64,000 nucleotides of DNA from positions 1-64,000 of the forward strand of contig JAMHWD010000042.1 in NCBI GenBank assembly GCA_035911135.1, in the 5' to 3' direction. The DNA is from JAMHWD01 sp035911135 (lineage in GTDB: Bacteria; Pseudomonadota; Alphaproteobacteria; Micavibrionales; Micavibrionaceae). Each line of letters starts with the position of its first letter. Within the stretch, counting starts at the first letter, position 1. Both the position numbers and the translations under genes were made by a program. The notes beneath the pieces were generated by a model. That model worked only from the letters and a program-made list of their open reading frames with translations. It did not search any database and was not told the DNA's origin. This document shows, piece by piece, positions 19,056-29,018 of the stretch.

Positions 19056-19859
19056 CTAGAATGCCGCCGTAATGGGGCCGGTCCCGCGCCCGTTGATGAA
19101 TTGTTCAATATAGGGATTATCGGAATGATCGAGATCACCAACCGGGCCGCGCCAGATAATGCGTCCTTCATGGATCATGGCGACCTCATCGGCAATCTTG
19201 CGTACCGAGGCCATGTCATGCGTGATGGAAAGGGCGGTTGCACCCAGATCCTTGACGCAATCCACGATCAGTTCGTTAATCACATCGGCCATAATGGGAT
19301 CGAGGCCGGTTGTGGGTTCATCGAAAAAGATGATATCGGGGCTGGCCGCGATGGCACGGGCAAGGCCCACGCGCTTTTGCATCCCGCCGGATAATTCCGC
19401 CGGGAACAGGTTGCCCACTTCGGGTTTCAGGCCCACGGCACGGAGTTTTTGAATGGCGATTTCATGGGCATCCTTGCGGTTCATGCCGCGCCCCTGCACA
19501 AGGCCAAAGGCCACGTTTTCCCAGACTTTCAAGGAATCAAACAAGGCCGCGCCCTGAAACAGCATCCCGAATTTCTGCATCACCGCATCGCGGCCGCGCG
19601 AGTCGAGGCGCGTGATCTCATCGCCATCAACCTTGATGGATCCGCTATCGGGTTCGATCAGGCCCAGCACGCATTTCAGCGTCACCGATTTTCCTGTGCC
19701 CGATCCGCCGATAATCACCAGCGACTTGCCGGGCGCAACGGACAGGTCAACGCCTTGCAGGACCTTTTTGGGCCCAAAGGATTTCGTCAGGCCATGCAGC
19801 TCGATCTTGGGCTGGATGAAGGCTTGAGGGCTTGGGTTTTTGGCTGCGCTTGCGCTCAT
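19056..19859 (-). CDS. mlaF: Mla-type lipid transport ATPase
   Basis: 267 aa ABC ATPase of the Mla/YrbF group, which drives phospholipid traffic between inner and outer membranes. Walker A is GGSGTGKSV, the signature LSGGMQKRVGLARA, Walker B IIFFDEPTTGLDP and the switch histidine SITHDM. The GTGKS loop and GGMQKR signature are typical of MlaF. The start at 19859 overlaps the mlaE stop (ATGA), so the frame extending to 19892 is not used. mlaD, mlaC and mlaB are not adjacent. Confidence 0.9.
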   Translation of the reverse strand: MSASAAKNPSPQAFIQPKIELHGLTKSFGPKKVLQGVDLSVAPGKSLVIIGGSGTGKSVTLKCVLGLIEPDSGSIKVDGDEITRLDSRGRDAVMQKFGMLFQGAALFDSLKVWENVAFGLVQGRGMNRKDAHEIAIQKLRAVGLKPEVGNLFPAELSGGMQKRVGLARAIAASPDIIFFDEPTTGLDPIMADVINELIVDCVKDLGATALSITHDMASVRKIADEVAMIHEGRIIWRGPVGDLDHSDNPYIEQFINGRGTGPITAAF

Positions 19860-20668
19860 GAGAAAAACACCTGCGTCAGGAGATAATTGCAAATCAGGAT
19901 CAGGATCGAGGAGGACACAACCGCATTGGTTGTCGCCGCGCCCACGCCTTGCGCGCCGCGTGCCGAATTATACCCGTGATAGCAGCCCAGAATGCTGACG
20001 ATAAAGCCGAACGCGCCGGCTTTCACAAGGCCCGATACAACGTCAACCGTCTCCAGCACGTCCCATGTCTGGCTGATATAGCCGCCTGCGCCAAAGCCAA
20101 GGCTGTGAACGGCCACGACATAACCGCCGAATACGCCGATAATATCGCCGATCAGCACCAATACGGGCAGCATCAGCGTGCCTGCGATCACGCGCGGGGC
20201 AATCAGGTATTTGAACGGGTTGACGGAAAGGGTGGAGAGCGCATCGATTTGTTCCGTGACTCGCATGGTCCCGATCTCGGCGGCGATCGAGGCGCCAATA
20301 CGGCCTGCCACCATTAATCCCGCCAGAACCGGGGCAAGTTCACGGGTGACGGATAAAACCACCACGCCGGCAATCGCGCCTTCCGCGTTGAACCGCGTGA
20401 ATCCCGTATAACTCTGAAGCGCCAGCACCATCCCGGTGAACAGGGCTGTCATGCCGACCACGGGCAAAGAATAATAACCGATATCAATCAATTGGCGCAG
20501 GATCTGTGCCGGGAAGAACGGCGGGGTAAAGCAGCTTGTGACCGAACGGCTGACGAATACAGAAATGCGGCCGGTCATTTCCAGAAAAAACAGGATGGTG
20601 CGGCCCAGCGCCTGAACATGCTCCAGCGGGTTAAAAATACTGTCCTTGGTGCGAACGGTCTCGTTCAT
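19856..20668 (-). CDS. mlaE: Mla-type ABC lipid permease
   Basis: 270 aa MlaE/YrbE permease with about five membrane segments. Family hallmarks are the amphipathic N-terminal helix, GMTALFTGMVLALQSY, ELAPVLAGLMVAGRIGASIAAEIGTMRVTEQIDAL and the closing AVVSSSILILICNYLLTQVF. It forms the membrane core with MlaF, encoded next with a 4-nt overlap. The usual MlaD substrate-binding gene does not follow; PBP1A lies downstream instead. Confidence 0.9.
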   Translation of the reverse strand: MNETVRTKDSIFNPLEHVQALGRTILFFLEMTGRISVFVSRSVTSCFTPPFFPAQILRQLIDIGYYSLPVVGMTALFTGMVLALQSYTGFTRFNAEGAIAGVVVLSVTRELAPVLAGLMVAGRIGASIAAEIGTMRVTEQIDALSTLSVNPFKYLIAPRVIAGTLMLPVLVLIGDIIGVFGGYVVAVHSLGFGAGGYISQTWDVLETVDVVSGLVKAGAFGFIVSILGCYHGYNSARGAQGVGAATTNAVVSSSILILICNYLLTQVFFS

Positions 20669-20746
20669 GCTTGCGGCCCTTGCTTAAAAACTCTAAAAGA
20701 TTAAAGAAAATAAGCCCCAGCGTCCAGCAGGAAGTTCAAAAATATC

Positions 20747-21433
20747 ATGGCCTTGCATCCTAATCTTAAGACCATCTCGGCATCCGATCTGGTGGCCATG
20801 GATGAAAAAGCGGCGGAATTTCCCATCCGCATTGATCTGGCCTATGCATTTGACCGTTTTCCCAACCAGTTCGGCAAGATTTACCATGATAAGGCCCGGC
20901 TCTGGCTGCATAAGGATTTGGCGCAGGTGGTCTGCCGCGCGGCCCTGAATATCCACGCGCGCTATGGCTTTCAGACGGTTTTATATGATGGCCTTCGAAC
21001 CATCGAGGCCCAGCAGGCCATGATCGAGGCTCCCATCATCAAGGCCAATCCGCAATGGATTAACGGGCCTGTCACGCTGCTTTCCAAACCGGGAACAGGG
21101 GCGCATCCGCGCGGCATGGCCATTGATATTTCCCTGATGCATGAAAATGGCGCGCTGGTCGATATGGGCACGGCTTTTGATTATTTTGCTGAAAATCCCG
21201 GTCCCGCCACCAACCCGGCGCACCGGGCCTATGTGGACCTTAAACCCGAACATCGCGAAACTCGCGCGATTTTGGATGAGGCGATGATTGAGGCCGCAGA
21301 CCATTATAATCTGCCGATGTTTTTGCTGCCGCAGGAATGGTGGGATTTTCGCTTTCCGCCGGATTACTTCAATCAATATGCGCCTATTGCCGATGCCGAT
21401 CTGCCGCCTGATATGCGGATGACGGCGGTTTAG
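20747..21433 (+). CDS. VanX/DdpX-like D-Ala-D-Ala dipeptidase (M15D)
   Basis: 228 aa zinc peptidase of family M15D, related to VanX and DdpX, which cleave D-alanyl-D-alanine. The substrate arginine region is YDGLRTIEAQQ and the zinc motif is GAHPRGMAIDISL (H-x6-D). The third ligand region reads QEWWDFRFP, where VanX has EWWHF: the histidine is replaced by aspartate. This may be a subfamily trait with Asp as ligand, or it may mean altered activity. No signal peptide is seen, so it is cytoplasmic, suiting dipeptide recycling. It converges on the kinase gene with a 4-nt overlap. Confidence 0.75.
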   Translation: MALHPNLKTISASDLVAMDEKAAEFPIRIDLAYAFDRFPNQFGKIYHDKARLWLHKDLAQVVCRAALNIHARYGFQTVLYDGLRTIEAQQAMIEAPIIKANPQWINGPVTLLSKPGTGAHPRGMAIDISLMHENGALVDMGTAFDYFAENPGPATNPAHRAYVDLKPEHRETRAILDEAMIEAADHYNLPMFLLPQEWWDFRFPPDYFNQYAPIADADLPPDMRMTAV

Positions 21434-23424
21434 GACTTCAACGCCCGGACTTCGCCTTCTACGCGCTTGAACTCTGCTTCGATGGATTGCACCAGATCGC
21501 CGGGCAGCGCGCCGCGCTCGGCATCATCCTGCAGCTTTGAGGCAAAATCACCCAAGACGTTACAGCAGGCGGAACGCGCCGCGCCTTTCAAGGAATGTGC
21601 GGCCTCTTTCAATCCATGTGTGTCTTTGTGATCATAAGCCTCGCGGATTTTTCCGATCAGCGGCGCGGTCATATCGACAAACATGCCCAGCATCTCGATC
21701 GCCATGTCATCAAAAGCGCCCATCTGTTCGATCATGGCGTTCCTGTCGATGGCGGGCGGCAGGTCGGATACTGGCGCGGCGCTTGGCGCGGTCGGGGCGC
21801 TTGCTTCAGGCGCGTTATCGTTTTCCTCCAGCAAGCCCCAGCGTATCAGCAAACGCCTGATCTGCCCCAGCGAGACAGGCTTGAGCAAACATTCATCAAA
21901 GCCGTGGCGCATATAGGTCTCGCGCTGTGCCATCTGGACATCGGCGGTCAGGACGATGACGGGGAAATGTTTTTTATCCGGCTCGCCGTTTTGTTCTTCC
22001 TCGCGCTCGCGGATCGTATTCACCAGCGCGTAGCCATCGACTTCGGGCATGTGCAGATCGGTGAATAAAATACCGTATTCGCCTGTGCTCAGTGCCTCCA
22101 GTGCCTCGCGTCCGTTACCGACAAAAGTCGCCTCAACGCCCAGTTTTTCGAGCTGGCGGCGGATAACCTCGACCACGCTGTCGGTGTCTTCCGCGATAAG
22201 AAGTTTGCGCGGCCCCGACATATCCAGCTTTTCCATCTTGCGCGCGGCGCTCTTGACGGCCTCGCCAAGTCCAGCGCGGCTGGCGGGTTTAGTCAGGTAC
22301 GTCACGCCCAGCGCCTGCAGGGAATGTGAAAGGCCGATATCATCGCGCACCGTGTACATCACAAGGCCCATATTGGGGCGGATTTTCATGATCTCTTTGA
22401 TAAGGTCAAGGCCAAGGCCATCGGGCAATCCCTGGTCGATCACGCCGATATCAAAGGGGCGGCGGCGGGCAAGGTCCAGCCCTTCGGCATAAGTCGGACA
22501 GCTCTCAACCGTCGCGCCCATGGACCGCAGCGAGTTCATGATTTCTTTCGCGCCTTGCGGGTGATCCTCGACCGAGAGAACGGATATCCCGGTCAGATCG
22601 GGCAGGATAACCGTATTGGCGGTGGTATCAACCTCGCGCGTGGGGATCTCGAACCAGAAGGTCGATCCCGTGCCCGGCGTGCTGAACACGCCGATCTTCC
22701 CGCCCATCAGCTCGACCAGTTTCTTGCAGATGGAAAGGCCAAGCCCTGTGCCGCCATATTTGCGGGCGGTGGAGGAATCGGCCTGCACGAAGGACTGGAA
22801 TAATTTGGCGCAGACCTCCTCGCTCATGCCGATGCCGGTATCAATGACCTCGAACCGCAGGGCAACGCCGTCTCCGGGTTTTTCAATATGCTGCGCGTTG
22901 GTGGTCGCGCGTACGGTGATCGTGCCTTGTTTTGTGAATTTCATGGCATTGCTGGCAAAATTCATGATGATCTGTCGCAATCTCTTCGGGTCGCCGATCA
23001 CGACAAAAGGCACATCCTGCGCGATATCATCCACCAGCTTCACGCCGGCGCTATGAATTTTCACGGAAAGGGCTTCGAGCAGGCCGCGCACCAGAAGCCG
23101 CACCGGAACCTCGAAGACATCCAGCTCCATCTTCCCTGCATCAACCTTGGCCAGATCGAGGATATCATCCAGAATTTCCAGCAAGCCACTGGCGGAATTG
23201 CGGGCCAGATCGACCATATCGCCGATTTTCTTTTCCGGCTTTTCTTCTGCAATGAGTTCGAGCAGGCCGTAAATAGTCTGCATGGGCGTGCGGATTTCAT
23301 GGCTCATCGTGGCCAGAAAATTGGATTTCAGCTCCGCCAGAGCATCGGCTTCGGCGACTTTTTGCTGGAGGGCGGCGATTTCGGCGGAACGGGCATCGGT
23401 CATAGCCTGAAGATTATGACCCAA
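21430..23424 (-). CDS. soluble hybrid histidine kinase with two receiver domains and an Hpt domain
   Basis: 664 aa with no membrane segment or recognised sensor domain; only a short coiled coil (residues 10-35) precedes the kinase. HisKA has H42 in TMSHEIRTPM. The ATPase has NFASNAMKFTKQG, FEVIDTGIGM and KYGGTGLGLSI. Receiver 1 has its aspartate in GVIDQGLPDG near 327. Receiver 2 is complete, with IAEDTDS, FTDLHMPEVDG near 455, LTAD and KPVS. The Hpt domain carries AAHSLKGAARS near 608. A whole His-Asp-His relay is thus in one chain, like BarA without its sensor. Input may come from a partner protein. No response regulator is adjacent. Confidence 0.88.
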   Translation of the reverse strand: MGHNLQAMTDARSAEIAALQQKVAEADALAELKSNFLATMSHEIRTPMQTIYGLLELIAEEKPEKKIGDMVDLARNSASGLLEILDDILDLAKVDAGKMELDVFEVPVRLLVRGLLEALSVKIHSAGVKLVDDIAQDVPFVVIGDPKRLRQIIMNFASNAMKFTKQGTITVRATTNAQHIEKPGDGVALRFEVIDTGIGMSEEVCAKLFQSFVQADSSTARKYGGTGLGLSICKKLVELMGGKIGVFSTPGTGSTFWFEIPTREVDTTANTVILPDLTGISVLSVEDHPQGAKEIMNSLRSMGATVESCPTYAEGLDLARRRPFDIGVIDQGLPDGLGLDLIKEIMKIRPNMGLVMYTVRDDIGLSHSLQALGVTYLTKPASRAGLGEAVKSAARKMEKLDMSGPRKLLIAEDTDSVVEVIRRQLEKLGVEATFVGNGREALEALSTGEYGILFTDLHMPEVDGYALVNTIREREEEQNGEPDKKHFPVIVLTADVQMAQRETYMRHGFDECLLKPVSLGQIRRLLIRWGLLEENDNAPEASAPTAPSAAPVSDLPPAIDRNAMIEQMGAFDDMAIEMLGMFVDMTAPLIGKIREAYDHKDTHGLKEAAHSLKGAARSACCNVLGDFASKLQDDAERGALPGDLVQSIEAEFKRVEGEVRALKS

Positions 23425-23508
23425 GATATTGAAAAAACATATGGCATTTTCAATGATTTCATAATATCAATGTTGCCTGTTTTTAATACATGAAGGGTAG
23501 TATAAGAA

Positions 23509-24534
<1,026 letters not shown>

Positions 24535-24558
24535 AGGTCGGGTGCGGCCCTGATGTGA

Positions 24559-25065
24559 TTACTCATCCATCAGGTCGATGCCGCAATACAGGAAGAACTG
24601 GTCGATCAGCCATGAAAAGCCGGTCTGTGGCCTGCCGGAATCGATCTGCACATCATGCAGCGTCATTTTCTGGGCCACGGCTGCCGCCGCATCTTTGCGA
24701 ATGGCATCCATATTCAGATTCTGCGTCACCCGCAAATGCAGGTATTTGATAAGCTCGTCCTCGCTGGGGTGGAGGTTGCCATCCTTATAGGCCAGTAATC
24801 TTGCGAAATAGACAACCTGACCGCGGAATTTGGGTTCATTGATATGCGAGAGCAGATAATCAACATCCTGCGGCGTTTTTAAATCCGCCAGCAATGTGTT
24901 CTTTTGCTCTGACGTGAAGGGCATATGCTCGAATTTTTCAGTGACGAAGGCGGCTTCTTCCGGCGTGACAACACCATCCGCATGGGCCACCGCTACCACG
25001 CAGCGCAACATGTAAAACTGGCTCGTGCCGACTTCGGTGATGCCGAAAGCATATTGTTTCTTCAT
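24559..25065 (-). CDS. TerB/DjlA-type helical domain protein
   Basis: 168 aa, all-helical. Residues 20-75 have the acidic TerB-like signature LRCVVAVAHADGVVTPEEAAFV, followed by HMPFTSEQKNTLLADL, then a second similar repeat around YKDGNLHPSEDELIKYL. TerB domains bind metal ions and occur in tellurite-resistance proteins and as an N-terminal part of DjlA co-chaperones. No J domain is present here. No ter genes are nearby, so a tellurite role is not implied. Confidence 0.65.
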   Translation of the reverse strand: MKKQYAFGITEVGTSQFYMLRCVVAVAHADGVVTPEEAAFVTEKFEHMPFTSEQKNTLLADLKTPQDVDYLLSHINEPKFRGQVVYFARLLAYKDGNLHPSEDELIKYLHLRVTQNLNMDAIRKDAAAAVAQKMTLHDVQIDSGRPQTGFSWLIDQFFLYCGIDLMDE

Positions 25066-25216
25066 ATTCTTCTGATCCTTTTCCCGTAAAGCCGTAAGCC
25101 TGATGCTTCACTATGGTGGCATATATTTTCGTAAAGATGTATTTGAAAATTGCATTGAAAATGCAAACAACTAGATATAGTAGTAGAGTATTAAAAATTA
25201 ATAAAAAAAGACAGGG

Positions 25217-25858
25217 ATGGACAGGAACAAGCTAGGCGAGGTCATGAACCGCGTCATCCGGGGCGAAGCCACGGATGTCGAGAGCTTGCGCGAGATGTTC
25301 GTGCGTAAGGCCGGTGCGGTCCCTGTGAGAAATACACGCAGCATCAATGTCCCCGGCGAGGTTTACGATCGTTACTGGGATGTCTATAAATTATCAGTCC
25401 GCATGGCCAATATGCTGGAGCGCGTTCTGGATGATAATGAACATGCGCTGATCATGGATGAGGCCGCACAACTGGGATACCGCCTTCCCGATTTTGAGGT
25501 GTTTCGCGAAGAAATCAGGGATTACCGCGAGGCCTTGCGTGAATTCAGGCCTGTTGAACGGGCGCAGCTTGGTCCAAAAGGTTATGTGAAAATACCGGCC
25601 GAAACCGCGCGCATGTTTAATAATCTCATGGCTTATAACTGTTTTATGGTCTCTCGCGTCTTTGATGGCTGCTTTAATACGGAATACATGCGGCATTTCA
25701 AAAATTACAAGGATAGCGGCCATCCTTATTCCGGCCCTACGGCGCTGCAGGAAACATTGGACACGCTGCTGGCCATGGTCAAGACGAATATTGCCGAAAA
25801 CCGGCAAATCAGTCGTGGCCGCCAGCGCCCCGACTGGCCGAGTCTCGTGGCCGCTTAA
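25217..25858 (+). CDS. hypothetical soluble protein
   Basis: 213 aa, no family recognised. It is mostly helical and rich in arginine and acidic residues, without signal peptide or membrane segment. Recognisable stretches are NRVIRGEATDVESLREMF near the start and PAETARMFNNLMAYNCFMVSRVFDGCF in the middle. An ACAGGGATGG ribosome binding site overlaps the start. The 151-nt gap upstream is AT-rich with an inverted repeat TTGCATT/AATGCAA (25150-25166) that could be an operator. The sdh genes follow 106 nt downstream. Confidence 0.55.
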   Translation: MDRNKLGEVMNRVIRGEATDVESLREMFVRKAGAVPVRNTRSINVPGEVYDRYWDVYKLSVRMANMLERVLDDNEHALIMDEAAQLGYRLPDFEVFREEIRDYREALREFRPVERAQLGPKGYVKIPAETARMFNNLMAYNCFMVSRVFDGCFNTEYMRHFKNYKDSGHPYSGPTALQETLDTLLAMVKTNIAENRQISRGRQRPDWPSLVAA

Positions 25859-25890
25859 GTCTTGCCTTGGGAAAATAAATAAAAAACCCG

Positions 25891-25918
25891 TTGAAAAATC
25901 AGGGATTAATCCTATTAT
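25891..25918 (+). promoter_or_regulatory. possible promoter of the sdh operon
   Basis: TTGAAA (25891-25896), a 16-nt spacer and TATTAT (25913-25918), about 47 nt before sdhC. It matches sigma-70 boxes reasonably, but only by eye. Confidence 0.4.
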
Positions 25919-25964
25919 TGAAGGGAATTTTCTGACCCCTTTGTCATTTCAGCAGGTAATACCC

Positions 25965-26363
25965 ATGCCCGATACCAGAACCGTACACGCCGAGCGCCCC
26001 TTGTCGCCGCATCTGCAAATCTACCGCTGGCCGGTCAATATGGGGCTTTCGATTTTACACCGCATGACGGGCGCGGCGCTGGCTGTGGGCACGCTGATGG
26101 TGTGCTGGTGGCTGGTGGCGATCGCCAGCGGGCCGGATGCTTATGCCGTATTTCAGGATTTCAGCGGCTCGGCTTTGGGCTTATTGATGATTTTCGGCTG
26201 GTCCTTTGCGTTGTTTTATCACATGGCCAATGGCGTGCGCCATCTGATCTGGGATACGGGCGCGCTGTTTAACAATCAATGTGCCTCCAAGGCTGGCTTG
26301 CTGGTGATGGCGGTTGCAATTGCCATGACGGCCTGCGCGTGGTTTTGCGCCTATAATTTTTAA
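25965..26363 (+). CDS. sdhC: succinate dehydrogenase cytochrome b556 subunit
   Basis: 132 aa membrane anchor with three helices. The signature RPLSPHLQIYRW...SILHRMTGAAL lies at the N-terminus. FYHMANGVRHLIWDTG supplies the haem-ligating histidine and quinone-site residues. It forms complex II with SdhD, SdhA and SdhB, feeding electrons from succinate to ubiquinone. The ATG at 25965 has AGCAGG upstream; the open frame extends further back but that part has no family similarity. A secreted-protein gene follows before sdhD. Confidence 0.93.
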   Translation: MPDTRTVHAERPLSPHLQIYRWPVNMGLSILHRMTGAALAVGTLMVCWWLVAIASGPDAYAVFQDFSGSALGLLMIFGWSFALFYHMANGVRHLIWDTGALFNNQCASKAGLLVMAVAIAMTACAWFCAYNF

Positions 26364-26379
26364 GCGGGAGGATTATTGA

Positions 26380-26784
26380 ATGAAAAGATACGGATGGATG
26401 ATTGTTGCGGGTGCGGTGTTGATCACAACGCCGCTGGCGGCACAGGAAATCGGCGAACGCCTGATCCGGGATCACCGCGTGCATGAGCGCAAAGTGCCGC
26501 CCAAATTTGTAATCCAGCCGCCGCTGCCTAATCTGCCGGGGCAGGACAAGGCCGAGAAAAAAGGGCCGGTCGGCACAGCCATGCAGAACAAGATGGCCAA
26601 GGATGCGGGGGCAAAAGATGCCGCCGCGATAGAAGCCGAAGCAAAAAAAAAGGCTTCTGAGGCTATGAATGACAAAGAAATGGTCGATATCATCGAAGAT
26701 GCTTCTGAAGGCGGCGAGACGTATTCACATGACCATGGCGATGGCAAGGTCCACAGCCACCGCAATGACGAAGAACACGAGTAA
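26380..26784 (+). CDS. small secreted His-rich protein inside the sdh operon
   Basis: 134 aa with a clear signal peptide (MKRYGWMIVAGAVLITTPLAA, cleavage before QE). The mature part is charged and largely disordered: a proline-rich stretch (VPPKFVIQPPLPNLPG), an alanine/lysine helix (AAAIEAEAKKKASEAM) and an acidic, His-rich tail YSHDHGDGKVHSHRNDEEHE that could bind metal. No family is recognised. It is 16 nt after sdhC and 23 nt before sdhD, in the same direction, so it is almost certainly co-transcribed. A function connected to complex II or periplasmic metal is only a guess. Confidence 0.7.
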   Translation: MKRYGWMIVAGAVLITTPLAAQEIGERLIRDHRVHERKVPPKFVIQPPLPNLPGQDKAEKKGPVGTAMQNKMAKDAGAKDAAAIEAEAKKKASEAMNDKEMVDIIEDASEGGETYSHDHGDGKVHSHRNDEEHE

Positions 26785-26807
26785 TCAATAAGATCAGAGA
26801 TTGAAAA

Positions 26808-27203
26808 ATGAATATGAAATGGGAAGATAAAGGCTTGAAAGCACCGCTGGCGCGGGCCAACGGGCTTGGCGCGGCGCATCACGGCTCGCATCACTGGATG
26901 CATCAACGCGTTACGGCAATCGCCAATATCCCGCTGATGATCTGGTTCGTTTATAGTGTTGTGCATCTTAAAGGCGCTTCGCATTATGAGGTCTCCGCCT
27001 GGCTGGCCGAGCCTGTGAACGCCATTTTGATGATTCTCTCGGTGATCTCGGTTTTCTATCATGCGGCGCTCGGCTCGCAGGTCATCGCCGAGGATTACAT
27101 CCATCATGAAGGTCTGAAACTGATCAAGCTGATCGCCATGAAACTCACATTATTCGCGCTGGCTGTGGCCTGCATTTTCTCCGTCCTGAAGGTGGCACTC
27201 TAA
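26808..27203 (+). CDS. sdhD: succinate dehydrogenase membrane anchor subunit
   Basis: 131 aa with three membrane helices. The N-terminal region has the alphaproteobacterial pattern LARANGLGAAHHGSHHWMHQRVTAIANIPL. YHAALGSQVIAEDYIHHEGLK carries the haem/quinone-side histidines. It pairs with SdhC to hold the SdhAB head. The sdhA start is one base after its stop. Confidence 0.9.
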   Translation: MNMKWEDKGLKAPLARANGLGAAHHGSHHWMHQRVTAIANIPLMIWFVYSVVHLKGASHYEVSAWLAEPVNAILMILSVISVFYHAALGSQVIAEDYIHHEGLKLIKLIAMKLTLFALAVACIFSVLKVAL

Positions 27204-27204
27204 A

Positions 27205-29001
27205 ATGACGACAAGCACTTACCAAATTATTGATCATGAATATGACGTCGTTGTTGTTGGCGCAGGCGGGGCGGGTTTGCGTGCCGGTTTTGGCTGCGCG
27301 GAGAAGGGACTTAAAACGGCGCTGATCTCAAAAGTATTCCCGACACGCTCTCACACCGTTGCGGCGCAAGGGGGGATTTCCGCGGCGCTTGGGAATATGG
27401 GCGAGGATGACTGGCGCTTTCATATGTATGACACGGTCAAGGGTTCTGACTGGCTGGGAGATCAGGATGCGATTGAATATATGTGCCGCGAGGCGATCCC
27501 GGCGATTATCGAGCTGGAACATTACGGCGTGCCGTTCTCTCGCACGGCGGCTGGCAAGATTTATCAGCGTGCCTTTGGCGGGATGACGACCCATTACGGC
27601 AAGGGCACGGCCCAGCGCACTTGCGCCGCCGCCGACCGGACGGGTCATGCGATTTTGCACACGCTTTATACGCAAGCCTTGAAACATAACGCCGAGTTTT
27701 TCATCGAATATTTCGCGCTTGATCTTATCATGTCCGAAGACGGGCAATGTCTTGGTGTGATGGCGTGGAATCTGGATGATGGCACGATCCACCGCTTCCG
27801 CGCGCACCAGACTATTCTGGCCACGGGCGGTTACGGGCGCGCTTATTTCTCCTGTACTTCGGCCCATACCTGCACAGGTGATGGCAATGCCATGGCGCTG
27901 CGCGCCGGGCTGCCATTGCAAGACATGGAATTCACGCAATTCCACCCGACCGGAATTTTTGGTGCAGGCTGTTTGATTACGGAAGGCGTGCGCGGCGAGG
28001 GTGGTTATCTCACCAATTCCGAAGGCGAACGCTTCATGGAACGTTATGCGCCATCGGCCAAGGATCTGGCGAGCCGCGATGTGGTTTCGCGTTCCATGAC
28101 CATTGAAATCCGTGAAGGGCGCGGCGTTGGCTCCGGTAAGGATCATATTCATTTGAACCTGATGCATCTGGATGCGGATATCATTCATTCGCGCCTGCCG
28201 GGCATTGCCGAGAGCGCCAAGATTTTTGCCGGCGTTGATGTGACAAAGGAACCAATTCCTGTTTTGCCTACTGTCCATTACAACATGGGCGGCGTGCAGA
28301 CGAATTACCGCTGCGAAGTCATTAATCCGTCCGCAAAAGACCCTAACCGCATCGTCCCCGGATTGATGGCGATCGGCGAGGCGGCCTGCGTATCCGTCCA
28401 CGGCGCGAATCGTCTGGGGTCGAACTCCCTGCTGGATTTGGTGGTCTTTGGACGGGCAGCGGCGATCCGCGCGGCAGAAACGGTCGAGGCCGGTTCCAAA
28501 CACCGCCCGGCTGGCAATGATAACGGCGCCAAGGCGCTGGCGCGTCTTGATCATATCCGTCATAAGACAGGCGGCACGCGTGTTTCAGATCTGCGTCTTG
28601 ATATGCAAAAAACCATGCAAAATCACGCCGCCGTGTTCCGCACCGGGGATTCCTTGAATGAAGGCGTGAAAAAGATTGATAAATGCTATGGTGGCAAGGG
28701 CGATATTTTCGTCAGCGACAAAACGATGATCTTCAATACCGATCTCGTCGAAGCGCTGGAGCTGGATAATTTGATGGGCCAGGCGGTTGTTTCCATGCAT
28801 TCCGCCGCCAATCGCCAGGAATCACGCGGCGCGCATGCCCGTGAAGACTTTCCGGACCGTGATGATGCGAACTGGATGAAGCACACCGTGACATGGATTG
28901 ATGAAAATACGGGCAAGACGACAATCGACTATCGCCCGGTTATTCTGCACACGCTCACCAATGAGGTGGAACCCGTTCCGCCCAAGGCACGCGTTTACTA
29001 G
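27205..29001 (+). CDS. sdhA: succinate dehydrogenase flavoprotein subunit
   Basis: 598 aa. The FAD-binding dinucleotide fold VVVVGAGGAGLRAGFG is followed by TRSHTVAAQGG, holding the histidine that covalently binds FAD. The catalytic regions QFHPTGIFGAGCLITEGVRGEGGYLTN and PTVHYNMGGV are intact, and HGANRLGSNSLLDLVVFG closes the FAD domain. The C-terminal helical part ends with YRPVILHTL. It oxidises succinate to fumarate. Length is typical. Unlike most bacteria, sdhB does not follow directly. Confidence 0.97.
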   Translation: MTTSTYQIIDHEYDVVVVGAGGAGLRAGFGCAEKGLKTALISKVFPTRSHTVAAQGGISAALGNMGEDDWRFHMYDTVKGSDWLGDQDAIEYMCREAIPAIIELEHYGVPFSRTAAGKIYQRAFGGMTTHYGKGTAQRTCAAADRTGHAILHTLYTQALKHNAEFFIEYFALDLIMSEDGQCLGVMAWNLDDGTIHRFRAHQTILATGGYGRAYFSCTSAHTCTGDGNAMALRAGLPLQDMEFTQFHPTGIFGAGCLITEGVRGEGGYLTNSEGERFMERYAPSAKDLASRDVVSRSMTIEIREGRGVGSGKDHIHLNLMHLDADIIHSRLPGIAESAKIFAGVDVTKEPIPVLPTVHYNMGGVQTNYRCEVINPSAKDPNRIVPGLMAIGEAACVSVHGANRLGSNSLLDLVVFGRAAAIRAAETVEAGSKHRPAGNDNGAKALARLDHIRHKTGGTRVSDLRLDMQKTMQNHAAVFRTGDSLNEGVKKIDKCYGGKGDIFVSDKTMIFNTDLVEALELDNLMGQAVVSMHSAANRQESRGAHAREDFPDRDDANWMKHTVTWIDENTGKTTIDYRPVILHTLTNEVEPVPPKARVY

Positions 29002-29018
29002 GAAAAAGAAATACCAAT

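Noticed and set aside
19056..20668. Complete mla operon
   Set aside because: Only mlaE and mlaF are present; no mlaD, mlaC or mlaB frame adjoins them.
24559..25065. Tellurite-resistance locus
   Set aside because: Only a TerB-like domain is present, with no other ter genes nearby.
27328..28563. Minus-strand ORF of 411 codons opposite sdhA
   Set aside because: Mirror of the conserved sdhA frame; histidine/arginine-rich shadow.
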